Assembly: GCA_022571615.1 (NCBI GenBank)
Contig: JACZXM010000108.1
Span: 1 to 8,249, forward strand
Length of the DNA stretch: 8,249 bases
From: Acidobacteriota bacterium
GTDB taxonomy: Bacteria > Acidobacteriota > UBA890 > WLXD01
Direction of reading: 5' to 3'
The notes under the pieces are model-generated. The model was not told the DNA's origin and searched no databases. It saw only the letters and a program-made list of their open reading frames with translations. This document shows, one piece after another, positions 1 to 6,481 of the stretch. The number at the start of each line of letters is the position of its first letter. Position 1 is the stretch's first letter. The translations under genes and the position numbers were made by a program.

Positions 1-912
1 GGCTCCAGCGCCGGCTCGATCCCAGCACCCTTTTACGCCCAAATCGTTGCCGAGCACTATGCTGACGCACGGGTGGTGGCCCTCGGCGACGGCTCCGGCA
101 CCTATCGCCGCGATGCCGACGAGGAGCAGGACGACCCCACCGTCACCTGGAACACGCTGCAGGTGCTAAAGCAGCACGCCGGCTACCAGGACCTGACGCA
201 GGAAGAGCTCGGCTACCACGACCTGTACGTCGTCGCCGGCCGACAGCACCCCGAGCTGCGCCTGTATCAGTACGATTCGGCCCACGACGCGGTACAGGGC
301 TTCTATCTTCGCCTTAGCGGAGTGAACGACCCTGATCTGTCGGCGCTGATCAAGAGCAACCGCAACGACATCCGGGCCCAGATCTCCAACTTCGCTGCCT
401 ACACGGCCGGGGGACCGGAGCACACCATCCTGTGGCGGCCGGCGTTCTACCAGTACGAGGTCGATGGACTGCTGTTCCGCGACTGGGTCAAGGCACTGCT
501 CGCCGGCGAGACGGTCGAGGACATCGACTGCGACCGTTGTTCGCGTCCCGAGCTCCATTACAACGAGGCCGACCAACAGATCATCGAGCGCACGATGGAG
601 CTGCTCGGTGACGGCGGCGCTTGGATTGGTCACGACGAGGGCAGCTGCCCCGAGGCCAGCGACGAGGACGGCGAGGCGGGATGGAGCCTACGTTGCGCCC
701 TCCAGCAGGCCACCGGTGAGGTCAAGGGCAATGCACGCGCCTGGAGCGCGGCGCAGCTGGACCTGCGCCTGGAGTCGGCCGCACGGCTGGCGGACATCGA
801 TCCCCGCACATCGCTGCGTGAGTACAACAACCACGCATCGACCCGCTTTCAGGATATCGAGTCGCTCTTGCACACGGTGGCAGATCGGATCGCCAGCCAC
901 GGCCAGCACTGA
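1..912 (+). CDS. Pectinacetylesterase/Notum-like hydrolase with extra C-terminal domain (5' truncated)
   Basis: The reading frame is open from base 1, so only the C-terminal 303 codons are in the window; the GTG at 73 is an internal codon. The fragment opens with GSSAGS, the nucleophile elbow of the pectinacetylesterase/Notum alpha/beta-hydrolase family, with the likely catalytic Ser at codon 3. Further family-like blocks follow: LGDGSGTYR (codons 28-36), YDSAHD (Asp92 a candidate triad acid), HTIL (His141 a candidate triad base), and YEVDGLLFRDWV followed by a C-D-R-C pair near codon 179. Family members usually end about there. This one continues about 120 residues with GAWIGHDEGSC, WSLRCALQQA and EYNNHASTRFQDIESLL, which resembles a conserved stretch I have seen in bacterial hypothetical proteins but cannot name. 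The fold assignment is good; the substrate is unknown, and a bacterial esterase acting on something other than pectin is quite possible. It ends at TGA 910-912, converging on the amidohydrolase. Confidence 0.72.
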   Translation, partial: GSSAGSIPAPFYAQIVAEHYADARVVALGDGSGTYRRDADEEQDDPTVTWNTLQVLKQHAGYQDLTQEELGYHDLYVVAGRQHPELRLYQYDSAHDAVQGFYLRLSGVNDPDLSALIKSNRNDIRAQISNFAAYTAGGPEHTILWRPAFYQYEVDGLLFRDWVKALLAGETVEDIDCDRCSRPELHYNEADQQIIERTMELLGDGGAWIGHDEGSCPEASDEDGEAGWSLRCALQQATGEVKGNARAWSAAQLDLRLESAARLADIDPRTSLREYNNHASTRFQDIESLLHTVADRIASHGQH

Positions 913-916
913 GCTC

Positions 917-937
917 GCGGCGGCGGCTTCGCCGTGC
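917..937. terminator. Possible hairpin between convergent genes
   Basis: Only 39 bp separate the two convergent stop codons. Within them CGGCG-GCTT-CGCCG (921-934) can form a 5-bp GC stem with a 4-nt loop. No T-run follows on either strand, so this is a weak candidate for an intrinsic, possibly bidirectional, terminator. Confidence 0.3.
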
Positions 938-951
938 GTAGCAGGCCGTGA

Positions 952-2343
952 TCAGCGGTTGACCGGCAAGTCGAGCGAACCACGGTCAACGACGCGGCCA
1001 CCCTTGATCACCAGCTCGATCTCCTGGGTGTTGGCAATATCGGCAAGCGGGTCGGCCCGCAGCAAGAGCAGGTCAGCGAGCTTGCCCTCCTCGATCGAGC
1101 CCAGCTCGCGCTCCTTGCCGAGGAAGATGGCGGCGTTGAGAGTGCCGATCCGGATAGCATCGAGCGCCGGAATGCCGCCCTCGACCATGAGCTCCAGCTC
1201 GCGGTGCGACTGCGGTCCGGCGGATTGGTCGGAACCCAGGACGATCACGCCGCCGGCGGCGTTGATTAGCCGCAGGTTCTCCTGCGCCACCGGCGTCATG
1301 ACCTTCATCCAGGTCGTCCAGGCGCGTGCGGCGTACCGGTCGCGCACTTCGGTGCGCAGCAATTCGATCATCTCGGGCGCATAGACAGCCTGGTAAAGGG
1401 GCCTGTCCAGGAACTCGGGGTGCTCCACGAGGCGGGAGTAGCCCTCCCCGATGGTCAGGGTCGAGACCATGGGTACGCGTTTGGAGGCCATCAGGCGGAC
1501 GAACCCCTCGCTGATCGGTCCCTGGATCACCGGGTGGGCGAGGGTGTCGATCCCCGCTGCGATCGCCTGTCGAGCTCGGTACTCGTGGGAGGTGTGCACG
1601 GTGGTGCGGATCCCGTGCTCGTTGAGATAGCGGCCTACCCTGGCCATCAACTCGACTGGCAACAGCGGAATCAGCGGCCGCGTTCCCCAGCCGTGCTCGT
1701 CGAAGGTGAGCTTGACCATATCGGGGTGCAAGGCGATATGCGCATCGAGCGCCGCGCGCGCCTGCGGCCAGCTCTCCACCAGTGTCATGCCGGCTCCGGC
1801 ACCGTGGCCGCCAGGCACGGTGACCAGCGGTCCGGTGGCGAAGATGCGTGGGCTCACGATCGAACCCTCACGCTCGCGGGCCCGCAGCGAGAGGATGAAC
1901 TCGCCGTTGTTGCCGGCGTCGAAGATGCTCGTGATGCCGCTGTACAGAAAACCATGCAGGGCCTGGATCCCGGCCGTCTCGTCAGGCCCGTCGCGCCCCC
2001 GGCCGCCACGCAGATGCACGTGCATGTCCATGAGCCCGGGAATCAAGTACTTGCCGGTTCCGTCGATGCGAAGCGCGTTCCCGTGACCTTCGATCGACCC
2101 CTGCACGACGCGTTCGATCCTCTCGCCCTGGATCCAAACCGACGCGTCATGAATCGGAGCCGCTGCGGTGCCATCGATCAGCGTCACATGCTCGATGATC
2201 AGACCGGCAGGGGTTTCGGCGCCCTGTCCGCACGCCGGGCTCGCCTGCGCCGCGGACGGAGGCTGCACGGCAGACAACGCTCCGAGCATGATCGCCGTAG
2301 CGGTCAACGCGGACAGGGGACGGGAACGAGAGCCTCGGTGCAT
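952..2343 (-). CDS. Secreted metal-dependent amidohydrolase
   Basis: A 463-aa protein of the amidohydrolase superfamily, imidazolonepropionase/prolidase-like subgroup. An N-terminal signal peptide is visible: basic RGSRSR, hydrophobic stretch at about residues 11-26, and a likely cleavage near AQA-SPA (about 35), so it should act in the periplasm or outside the cell. Metal and catalytic residues in order are H108 and H110 (DMHVHL), K211 (MVKLTF, candidate carboxylated Lys), H250 (VHTSHE), H270 (LAHPV), D372 (LGSDQS) and H380. The C-terminus has the usual block NAAIFLG...GSIEEGKLADLLLL and a closing small beta domain. The start is supported by AGGAAG placed 4 bases before ATG 2343. It begins 23 bp after the fumarase stop on the same strand, so co-transcription is likely. 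The substrate cannot be told: peptides, cyclic amides or lactones are all possible for this group. Confidence 0.88.
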   Translation of the reverse strand: MHRGSRSRPLSALTATAIMLGALSAVQPPSAAQASPACGQGAETPAGLIIEHVTLIDGTAAAPIHDASVWIQGERIERVVQGSIEGHGNALRIDGTGKYLIPGLMDMHVHLRGGRGRDGPDETAGIQALHGFLYSGITSIFDAGNNGEFILSLRAREREGSIVSPRIFATGPLVTVPGGHGAGAGMTLVESWPQARAALDAHIALHPDMVKLTFDEHGWGTRPLIPLLPVELMARVGRYLNEHGIRTTVHTSHEYRARQAIAAGIDTLAHPVIQGPISEGFVRLMASKRVPMVSTLTIGEGYSRLVEHPEFLDRPLYQAVYAPEMIELLRTEVRDRYAARAWTTWMKVMTPVAQENLRLINAAGGVIVLGSDQSAGPQSHRELELMVEGGIPALDAIRIGTLNAAIFLGKERELGSIEEGKLADLLLLRADPLADIANTQEIELVIKGGRVVDRGSLDLPVNR

Positions 2344-2366
2344 GGGTCTTCCTTGCTAGGTGCCGC

Positions 2367-4001
2367 TCAGGAGATCTGGATCGGGCGCCGGGCGGAGAGC
2401 TGGGCGTAGAAGTCGTTGCCCTTGTCGTCGATGACGATGAAGGCCGGGAAGTCCTCGACCTTGATGCGCCAGATCGCCTCCATGCCGAGATCCTCGTACT
2501 CGAGCACCTCCACACGCTTGATGCAATCCGCCAGTCGGGCAGCCGGGCCGCCGATCGAGCCCAAGTAGAACCCCCCGTACTGGGCGCAGGCCTGGCGCAC
2601 GGCGTCGGAACGATGGCCTTTGGCCAACATCACCAGGCTGCCCCCGAGCGACTGGAATAGCTCGACGTAGGGATCCATGCGCCCAGCAGTCGTCGGTCCG
2701 AATGAGCCCGAGATGTAGCCTTCCGGGGTCTTGGCCGGACCTGCGTAATAGACCGGATGGTCCTTGAGGCACTCCGGTAGCCCTTCGCCGCGATCCACCC
2801 TTTCCTTCAGGCGCGCGTGGGCGAGATCGCGTGCCACCACCAGCGAGCCGGTCAAGGACAGGCGCGTTGCGACCGGGTGCCGTGACAGCTGCTCGCGGAT
2901 CTCGCGCATCGGACGGTTGAGATCGATCTGTACCACCTCGCCCCCGAGCTGATCGTGCGTCACCTCGGGAAGGTACCGGGCTGGATCGGTCTCGAGTTGC
3001 TCGAGAAACACCCCCTCGGCGGTGATCTTGGCGAGCGCCTGGCGGTCGGCCGAGCAGGATACTCCGAGCCCGATCGGGCACGAGGCACCGTGACGCGGCA
3101 GCCGGATCACCCGCACGTCGTGGGCGAAGTACTTGCCGCCGAACTGCGCCCCGACTCCGATGTTCTGGCACAGCTCGAAGACCTGCGCCTCGAGCTCGGT
3201 GTCGCGGAATGCGCGTCCTCCCTCGTTGCCCTCACGCGGCAGCTCATCCAGGTAGTGGGTCGAGGCCAGTTTGACGGTCTTGAGGGTCATTTCCGCCGAG
3301 GTGCCGCCGATCACCAGCACCAGGTGGTAGGGCGGACAGGCCGAGGTACCCATCGAGATCAGCTTGTCCTCGATGAACGGCAGCAAGGTGGCGGGATTGA
3401 GCAGCGCTCTGGTCTCCTGATACAGGAAGGTCTTGTTGGCCGACCCGCCACCTTTGGCGATGAACAGGAACCGGTACTCGTCTCCCGAGACCGCGTGCAG
3501 ATCGATCTGAGCCGGCAGATTGGTCCCGGTGTTTTTCTCCGTGTACATGTCCAGCGGGGCGAGCTGGGAGTAGCGCAGGGCATAGTCACGGTAGGCCTCG
3601 TAAATCCCCTCCGAGAGCGCCTCGCTATCGTCGGCGAACGTGAACACGTTCTCGCCCTTGGATCCCAGAACGATCGCAGTGCCGGTGTCCTGGCATCCCG
3701 GTAACACCCCGCCCGAGGCGATCACCGCGTTGCACAACAGCTCGTAGGCGACGTAGCGATCGTTGTCGGAGGCCTCGGGATCGTCGAAGATCTTGCGAAG
3801 CTGCTCCAGGTGCTCCGACCGCAGCAGGTACTCGATGTCGTGGATCGCCTCGCGCGCCAGGAGCCTGAGGGCCTCGGGCTCGATCTTGAGCACCGTCCGA
3901 CCCTCGAATCGGGTGGTCGAGACATGCTCGGAGGTGAGTTGCCGGTACGAGGTCGTGTCGTCACCGAGCTCGAACATCTTCTGGTACCGAAAACCGCTCA
4001 T
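2367..4001 (-). CDS. fumA: Class I (Fe-S dependent) fumarate hydratase
   Basis: A 544-aa single-chain class I fumarase, matching the length of the FumA/FumB type (about 548 aa). It converts fumarate and malate reversibly in the citric acid cycle, in the cytoplasm, using an oxygen-sensitive [4Fe-4S] cluster. The three expected cluster cysteines are present: C103 in [10 protein letters not shown]222 in TSACPPYH and C316 in [10 protein letters not shown], spaced as in E. coli FumA (105/224/318). Other family blocks are AKGGGSANK (183-190), [10 protein letters not shown] (232-241), [20 protein letters not shown] (about 286-305) and, in the C-terminal domain, [15 protein letters not shown]. The start ATG at 4001 has AAGGGA about 8 bases upstream. 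It is the first gene of a likely fumarase-amidohydrolase unit and lies next to the left end of the accessory module. The family is certain; related activity on similar dicarboxylates such as mesaconate cannot be excluded. Confidence 0.96.
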   Translation of the reverse strand: MSGFRYQKMFELGDDTTSYRQLTSEHVSTTRFEGRTVLKIEPEALRLLAREAIHDIEYLLRSEHLEQLRKIFDDPEASDNDRYVAYELLCNAVIASGGVLPGCQDTGTAIVLGSKGENVFTFADDSEALSEGIYEAYRDYALRYSQLAPLDMYTEKNTGTNLPAQIDLHAVSGDEYRFLFIAKGGGSANKTFLYQETRALLNPATLLPFIEDKLISMGTSACPPYHLVLVIGGTSAEMTLKTVKLASTHYLDELPREGNEGGRAFRDTELEAQVFELCQNIGVGAQFGGKYFAHDVRVIRLPRHGASCPIGLGVSCSADRQALAKITAEGVFLEQLETDPARYLPEVTHDQLGGEVVQIDLNRPMREIREQLSRHPVATRLSLTGSLVVARDLAHARLKERVDRGEGLPECLKDHPVYYAGPAKTPEGYISGSFGPTTAGRMDPYVELFQSLGGSLVMLAKGHRSDAVRQACAQYGGFYLGSIGGPAARLADCIKRVEVLEYEDLGMEAIWRIKVEDFPAFIVIDDKGNDFYAQLSARRPIQIS

Positions 4002-4087
4002 GGCACCCGTCCCTTCGTTGGTCGACTGCCTTCAAGATAGCGGAAAAACGACCCGCCGAACGCCGCGCACGTGAGTGAAGGCGTAGT

Positions 4088-4106
4088 GCATGAGCTTGCT
4101 GCCTTT
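4088..4106 (+). repeat. Direct repeat, left copy
   Basis: GCATGAGCTTGCTGCCTTT, matching 7258-7276 at 18 of 19 positions (one T/C transition), with weaker similarity continuing for about 15 more bases. The two copies are 3170 bp apart and enclose all the mercury and selenoprotein genes. The left copy lies upstream of the fumarase start. Adjacent bases 4098-4116 can form a 6-bp hairpin (GCTGCC, 7-nt loop, GGCAGC) that the right copy does not share. The best reading is an attachment-site-like or target duplication bounding an inserted module. Confidence 0.55.
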
Positions 4107-4150
4107 AGTTGGCAGCCCGTGGCAGAAGTGGTGTGGGTCGCGTTGTCAAT

Positions 4151-4428
4151 ATGTCACTGGCAGGTCAGTCTGTGCAAAACCGAACTGACTCAGATTATCC
4201 ACAGTCACCACAGCATATCGGAGAGCACCTCAAGAAACGCCGGCTCGATCTTGGCCTTCTGCAGCGAGAAGTAGCCGAGCAGATGGGCATATCAGCGTGG
4301 ACGGTTCTCAACTGGGAGCTAAGAGAGACAAGACCTGGCCTCCGGGTATGGCCCCCAGTGTTATCAGCTTCCTGGGCCACGACCCAATGCCAGATCCCAC
4401 GAATCCGAGCGTCGCGTCCTTAACTTGA
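4151..4428 (+). pseudogene. XRE-type helix-turn-helix regulator, frameshifted remnant
   Basis: From ATG 4151 the frame gives an XRE/Cro-type DNA-binding segment: YPQSPQHIGEHLKKRRLDLG followed by LLQREVAEQMGISAWTVLNW, a typical opening of small HTH proteins of this type. At about 4350 the expected sequence is lost (WPPVLSASW...). It resumes in another frame as PSVISFLGHDPMPDP, the usual block of this family after the HTH, and ends at TGA 4426-4428. The shift falls at the C5 run 4352-4356, so a 1-base loss or 2-base gain there explains it. Unshifted, the frame ends at TAA 4421-4423. Family members I know usually continue further, so the gene also looks shortened at the 3' end. It sits just inside the left direct repeat, in DNA somewhat less GC-rich than its neighbours, and may be a leftover of the element that brought the module in. 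A sequencing error at the C-run is the alternative. Confidence 0.6.
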
Positions 4429-4476
4429 CAGTACCGCCGCGATAACTCGCAAAGGAACAAGGGAGGGAGAGATTCC

Positions 4477-5112
4477 ATGGAACATCTGGATGTCGACAAG
4501 CTGCGGGAGGAGTTCAACCGCGCCAGCACGTCAGTCAGGGTCGTCTCCGTCTTCTCACCCACCTGACCGGTGTGCCAGTACGGACAAGGTGTTGTCCGAA
4601 GACTCTTCGAGGAATTCGGCGCCGACAATCTGAAAGGTTTTGCTGTCTGGCTCCCGATGATGCGAAACGACAGCGTTGAGCGGGCCCGCGCGGAGGCGGC
4701 ACCCTTCGAAGGCCTGCAGGTGGTCCACGCCTGGGACCCGAAGCGTAAGCTTGGTCATTTGTTCACCAAGACACTGAAACTTCGTTCCACGGTGTGGGAT
4801 TTCTATTTTCTCTATGCATCAGGAGTGCGGTGGGAGGGAAACGAGCCGCCCCGACCGACTTTCTGGATGCATCAACTTCCCTCGGCGTCCGGAGCGGATC
4901 GGGACCTTGTCCTGTACCCCACGAGATTCTCGCGGGAGCTGCTCGCGCTACTTGGTGACGGAGTCGAGCCAAGCCATACGAGCCGTGACGACCTGGGCCT
5001 TGATCTCCATTGGGACGGTCTACTGAACCTGACCAGCGAAAGAGCTGAGTACACTCTCCGAGATGTACGCAATGCCTTCGAGGACTCGAAGACCGAGAGG
5101 CGGCGGATATGA
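4477..5112 (+). CDS. Thioredoxin-like selenoprotein (UxxC), Sec at in-frame UGA
   Basis: ATG 4477 follows a strong GGGAGG ribosome site (4461-4466). The frame runs 29 codons, meets TGA at 4564-4566, and stays open to TGA 5110-5112, giving 211 residues if the first UGA is Sec. Around it the protein reads RVVSVFSPT-U-PVCQYGQGVV: a beta strand, then a U30-P-V-C33 redox motif at the start of a helix, as in thioredoxin folds where C-P-x-C or C-x-x-C is normal. Downstream blocks such as GFAVWLPMM, VHAWDPKRKLG, TVWDFYFLYASGVRW and FWMHQL look like those I recall in Cys-containing thioredoxin-like proteins of metal-related clusters. A perfect hairpin of SECIS type follows the UGA. No signal peptide is visible, so it is probably cytoplasmic. 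Likely role: selenol/thiol redox or metal-thiol exchange within the mercury module. merR starts 9 bp after its stop, suggesting co-transcription. Read conventionally, only a headless frame beginning near GTG 4570 would be annotated. Confidence 0.85.
4564..4598 (+). promoter_or_regulatory. Sec UGA and bacterial SECIS-like hairpin of the thioredoxin-like gene
   Basis: The UGA at 4564-4566 is followed by 14 bases and then CGGACAA-GGTG-TTGTCCG (4581-4598), a perfect 7-bp stem with a 4-nt loop beginning GG. The loop lies 22-25 nt past the UGA. Bacterial SECIS elements recognised by SelB are small stem-loops roughly 16-37 nt after the UGA with a G in the first two loop positions, and this fits. An outer 3-bp stem (AGT 4577-4579 with ACT 4602-4604) is possible across an internal loop. 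Confidence 0.82.
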
Positions 5113-5121
5113 GACCGGGAC

Positions 5122-5562
5122 ATGGAATACCGCATCGGTGAAGCTGCTCGGACCGTGGGGCTGAGTGTGGAGGGGCTGCGTTTCTATGAACGCCGTGGAT
5201 TAGTCCGTCCGGCGCGGCGAACAATCTCCGGCTATCGGCTGTATGGCCAGCGCCAGGTCGATTCGCTGCGATTCATCCGCGCCGCTCAGGAGATGGGTTT
5301 CTCGCTACGTGAGATCCGGGACCTGCTCACGCTTCGTGACGGCACCGGCGCGGACGAGAGTTGTCGTTCGATGCGCGGCCGGCTGAACCACAAGTTGGAC
5401 ACGGTCCGACGCCGCCTCGAGCTCTTGCGCGAGTTCGAGCGCGACCTTGTCGCCTGCATCGAGCGCTGCGATGCGCAGATCGACACCGGCGATGCCGCTT
5501 GCTGCCCTGTCCTCGAGGACTTGGGCTCGAAGCTGACAATGGCGTCCCGGCCCAGCGATTAG
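5122..5562 (+). CDS. merR: MerR-family metal-sensing regulator
   Basis: A 146-aa MerR-family protein. The N-terminal winged helix is complete: YRIGEAARTVGLSVEGLRFY, ERRGLVRPARRTISGYRLYG, then the dimer helix from about residue 80 to 112. The metal-binding cysteines point to Hg(II) sensing: C81 and C116 are 35 residues apart, as C82 and C117 are in classical MerR, with C127/C128 near the place of C126; C112 is an additional cysteine. It binds and twists an over-long promoter spacer to activate transcription when metal is bound. The likely target is the operator-promoter at 7204-7235 controlling the convergent operon. The gene starts 9 bp after the selenoprotein stop with only a weak ribosome site, so translation is probably coupled to that gene. 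Sensing of another soft metal (Zn, Cd, Pb) is possible because the operator spacing is 20 bp rather than the 19 bp classical for mer. Confidence 0.85.
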   Translation: MEYRIGEAARTVGLSVEGLRFYERRGLVRPARRTISGYRLYGQRQVDSLRFIRAAQEMGFSLREIRDLLTLRDGTGADESCRSMRGRLNHKLDTVRRRLELLREFERDLVACIERCDAQIDTGDAACCPVLEDLGSKLTMASRPSD

Positions 5563-5698
5563 GCCGGACGGGCAGAACCAGACCTCCTCCTCAAGTTCGC
5601 CGACAAGCTCTTTGGTGGTTTCGCGCAGGCTAGGTTGACTCCGCACCTATAGCTGTCGTCGGCGCAGTCTGTGGCCGGCCAGGGAACCGACGCGATAC
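5563..5698. other. Intergenic stretch between convergent merR and merT, with a mer-operator-like half site
   Basis: These 136 bp separate merR and merT. TTGACTCCGCAC at 5635-5646 (plus strand) matches the left half of the classical mer operator (TTGACTCCGTAC) at 11 of 12 positions, but no second half or -10 box follows. A 10-bp palindrome TGGCCGGCCA lies at 5672-5681. I see no convincing terminator and no gene. Confidence 0.35.
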
Positions 5699-6082
5699 TT
5701 ACATCGGTATCGATTGCATGAGCGCGGCGGTCCACGACGGAAACAGCTTCAGCAGCAAGGCGGCGATCACCACGACGGTCGCAATGCCGAGGAGCACCTG
5801 GTTGAGTCGTCGACCGACGAACTGGCAGGCTTCGGTCTCGCAGCGCCGCTTGCGCCGGAAGTAGATCCACCAGGCGCCGGCGAGGCCGAAGACGCCGAGC
5901 GGCAGGGTGATCCACTCGTACTGCATCATCGTCATCATGAGGCCAGCGCCGGCAACGCCCGCGAACATCAGTGCGAGAGGCAGGATGCAGCATGTCGCGG
6001 CCAGAAGCGCCGCGATTAACCCGGTTGCCCCGGACGCCCGCATGGCAGACGAGGCCCGCGGTATCGATGGTCGTGTGTTCAT
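5699..6082 (-). CDS. merT: MerT mercuric ion transporter
   Basis: A 127-aa inner-membrane protein with three hydrophobic segments (about 20-48, 56-76, 93-113). The vicinal pair C31-C32 in LLAATCCILPLAL is the diagnostic MerT site in the first membrane helix, and C81 and C86 (RRCETEACQ) in the cytoplasmic loop are the second pair. MerT takes Hg(II) from periplasmic MerP and hands it to cytoplasmic thiols. ATG 6082 is chosen over TTG 6088 because GAGGA lies 7 bases before ATG. It is the last gene of the minus-strand operon, 45 bp after merP, and converges on merR. All four cysteines are kept as Cys, in contrast to its MerP partner. Confidence 0.93.
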   Translation of the reverse strand: MNTRPSIPRASSAMRASGATGLIAALLAATCCILPLALMFAGVAGAGLMMTMMQYEWITLPLGVFGLAGAWWIYFRRKRRCETEACQFVGRRLNQVLLGIATVVVIAALLLKLFPSWTAALMQSIPM

Positions 6083-6127
6083 CTTCAAGTCCTCAGCGAA
6101 AGTGGCTCTGGAGGCGTGAAGGGAGGT

Positions 6128-6481
6128 CTACTCGTCGTCGCTGTTGGCTTCGATCAGCGAGGCGCCGAACCCGGTTGCAACGATCGCCTCGACCATCTGC
6201 TCCGGCGTGACCTGATCCGCGACATACCTGACCTGGGCGAGTTTGGCGTCGTACGACACCTCGGCCTCCACGACACCCTCGATCCCCGTCAATTCCTGGC
6301 GCACGGCCAGGGCGCAGGCGCCTCACGTCATGCCTTCGATGCGCAGGCTCACCAACTGGGTATTCGCGACCTGCTCGGCTGACGCTGGCTCCCGCTCCGC
6401 AGCACCGCCACATCCTACTCCCAGCGCCGCGCCAGCGACGATCCCGAGCGCTAGCGCACCTCTCAACCACCCGTTTGTCAC
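6128..6481 (-). CDS. merP: MerP-like heavy-metal-binding selenoprotein, Sec in the metal site
   Basis: The frame starts at GTG 6481-6479, which overlaps the preceding stop as GTGA, and reads to TAG 6130-6128 through one in-frame TGA at 6325-6323: 117 residues with Sec at position 53. Residues 42-115 form a heavy-metal-associated (HMA) domain: LVSLRIEGMT-U-GAC, then ALAVRQELTGIEGVVEAEVS, with the family ending TPEQMVEAIVATGFGASL. The usual GMTCxxC metal site is here GMT-U53-G-A-C56. The N-terminus has a hydrophobic signal (about 6-22) ending LGVGC, a plausible but imperfect lipobox (C24), so it is periplasmic, perhaps membrane-anchored. MerP-type proteins bind Hg(II) and pass it to MerT, which is the next gene. 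A hairpin of SECIS type follows the UGA. If the UGA were a stop, the protein would end just before its metal ligands, and the well-conserved 64 residues behind it would be unexplained. Confidence 0.88.
6295..6325 (-). promoter_or_regulatory. Sec UGA and bacterial SECIS-like hairpin of merP
   Basis: On the minus strand the TGA at 6325-6323 is followed by 11 bases and then CCTGGC-CGTGC-GCCAGG (6311-6295), a perfect 6-bp stem with a 5-nt loop. The loop begins 18 nt after the UGA and has G at its second position. It matches the bacterial SECIS pattern in distance, stem length and loop rule, and lies wholly in the coding sequence, as these elements do. Confidence 0.78.

Noticed and set aside
464..1384. 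A 306-aa plus-strand frame crossing two genes
   Set aside because: Ser/Arg/Pro-rich composition typical of a shadow frame; it overlaps the hydrolase and the antisense of the amidohydrolase.
1420..2409. A 329-aa plus-strand frame
   Set aside because: Antisense to the amidohydrolase, whose motifs and ribosome site are clear.
2356..3171. A 271-aa minus-strand frame inside fumarase
   Set aside because: Arg/Gly-rich out-of-frame shadow; fumarase is intact across it.
4098..4116. Hairpin GCTGCC/GGCAGC as a terminator
   Set aside because: No T-run on either strand and no gene ending beside it; treated as part of the repeat region.
4425..4430. Perfect TTGACA as -35 box for the thioredoxin-like gene
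   Set aside because: No acceptable -10 hexamer at 16-20 bp (the following bases are GC-rich, then CGCAAA/AAAGGA), so no promoter is called.
4570..5112. A protein starting at GTG 4570, just after the UGA
   Set aside because: No ribosome site lies before GTG 4570, and this start would remove the first strand and half of the redox motif. The upstream ATG 4477 has a strong site in the same frame.
6093..6470. A 125-aa minus-strand frame
   Set aside because: Arg/Gly-rich shadow of merP in another frame with no family features.
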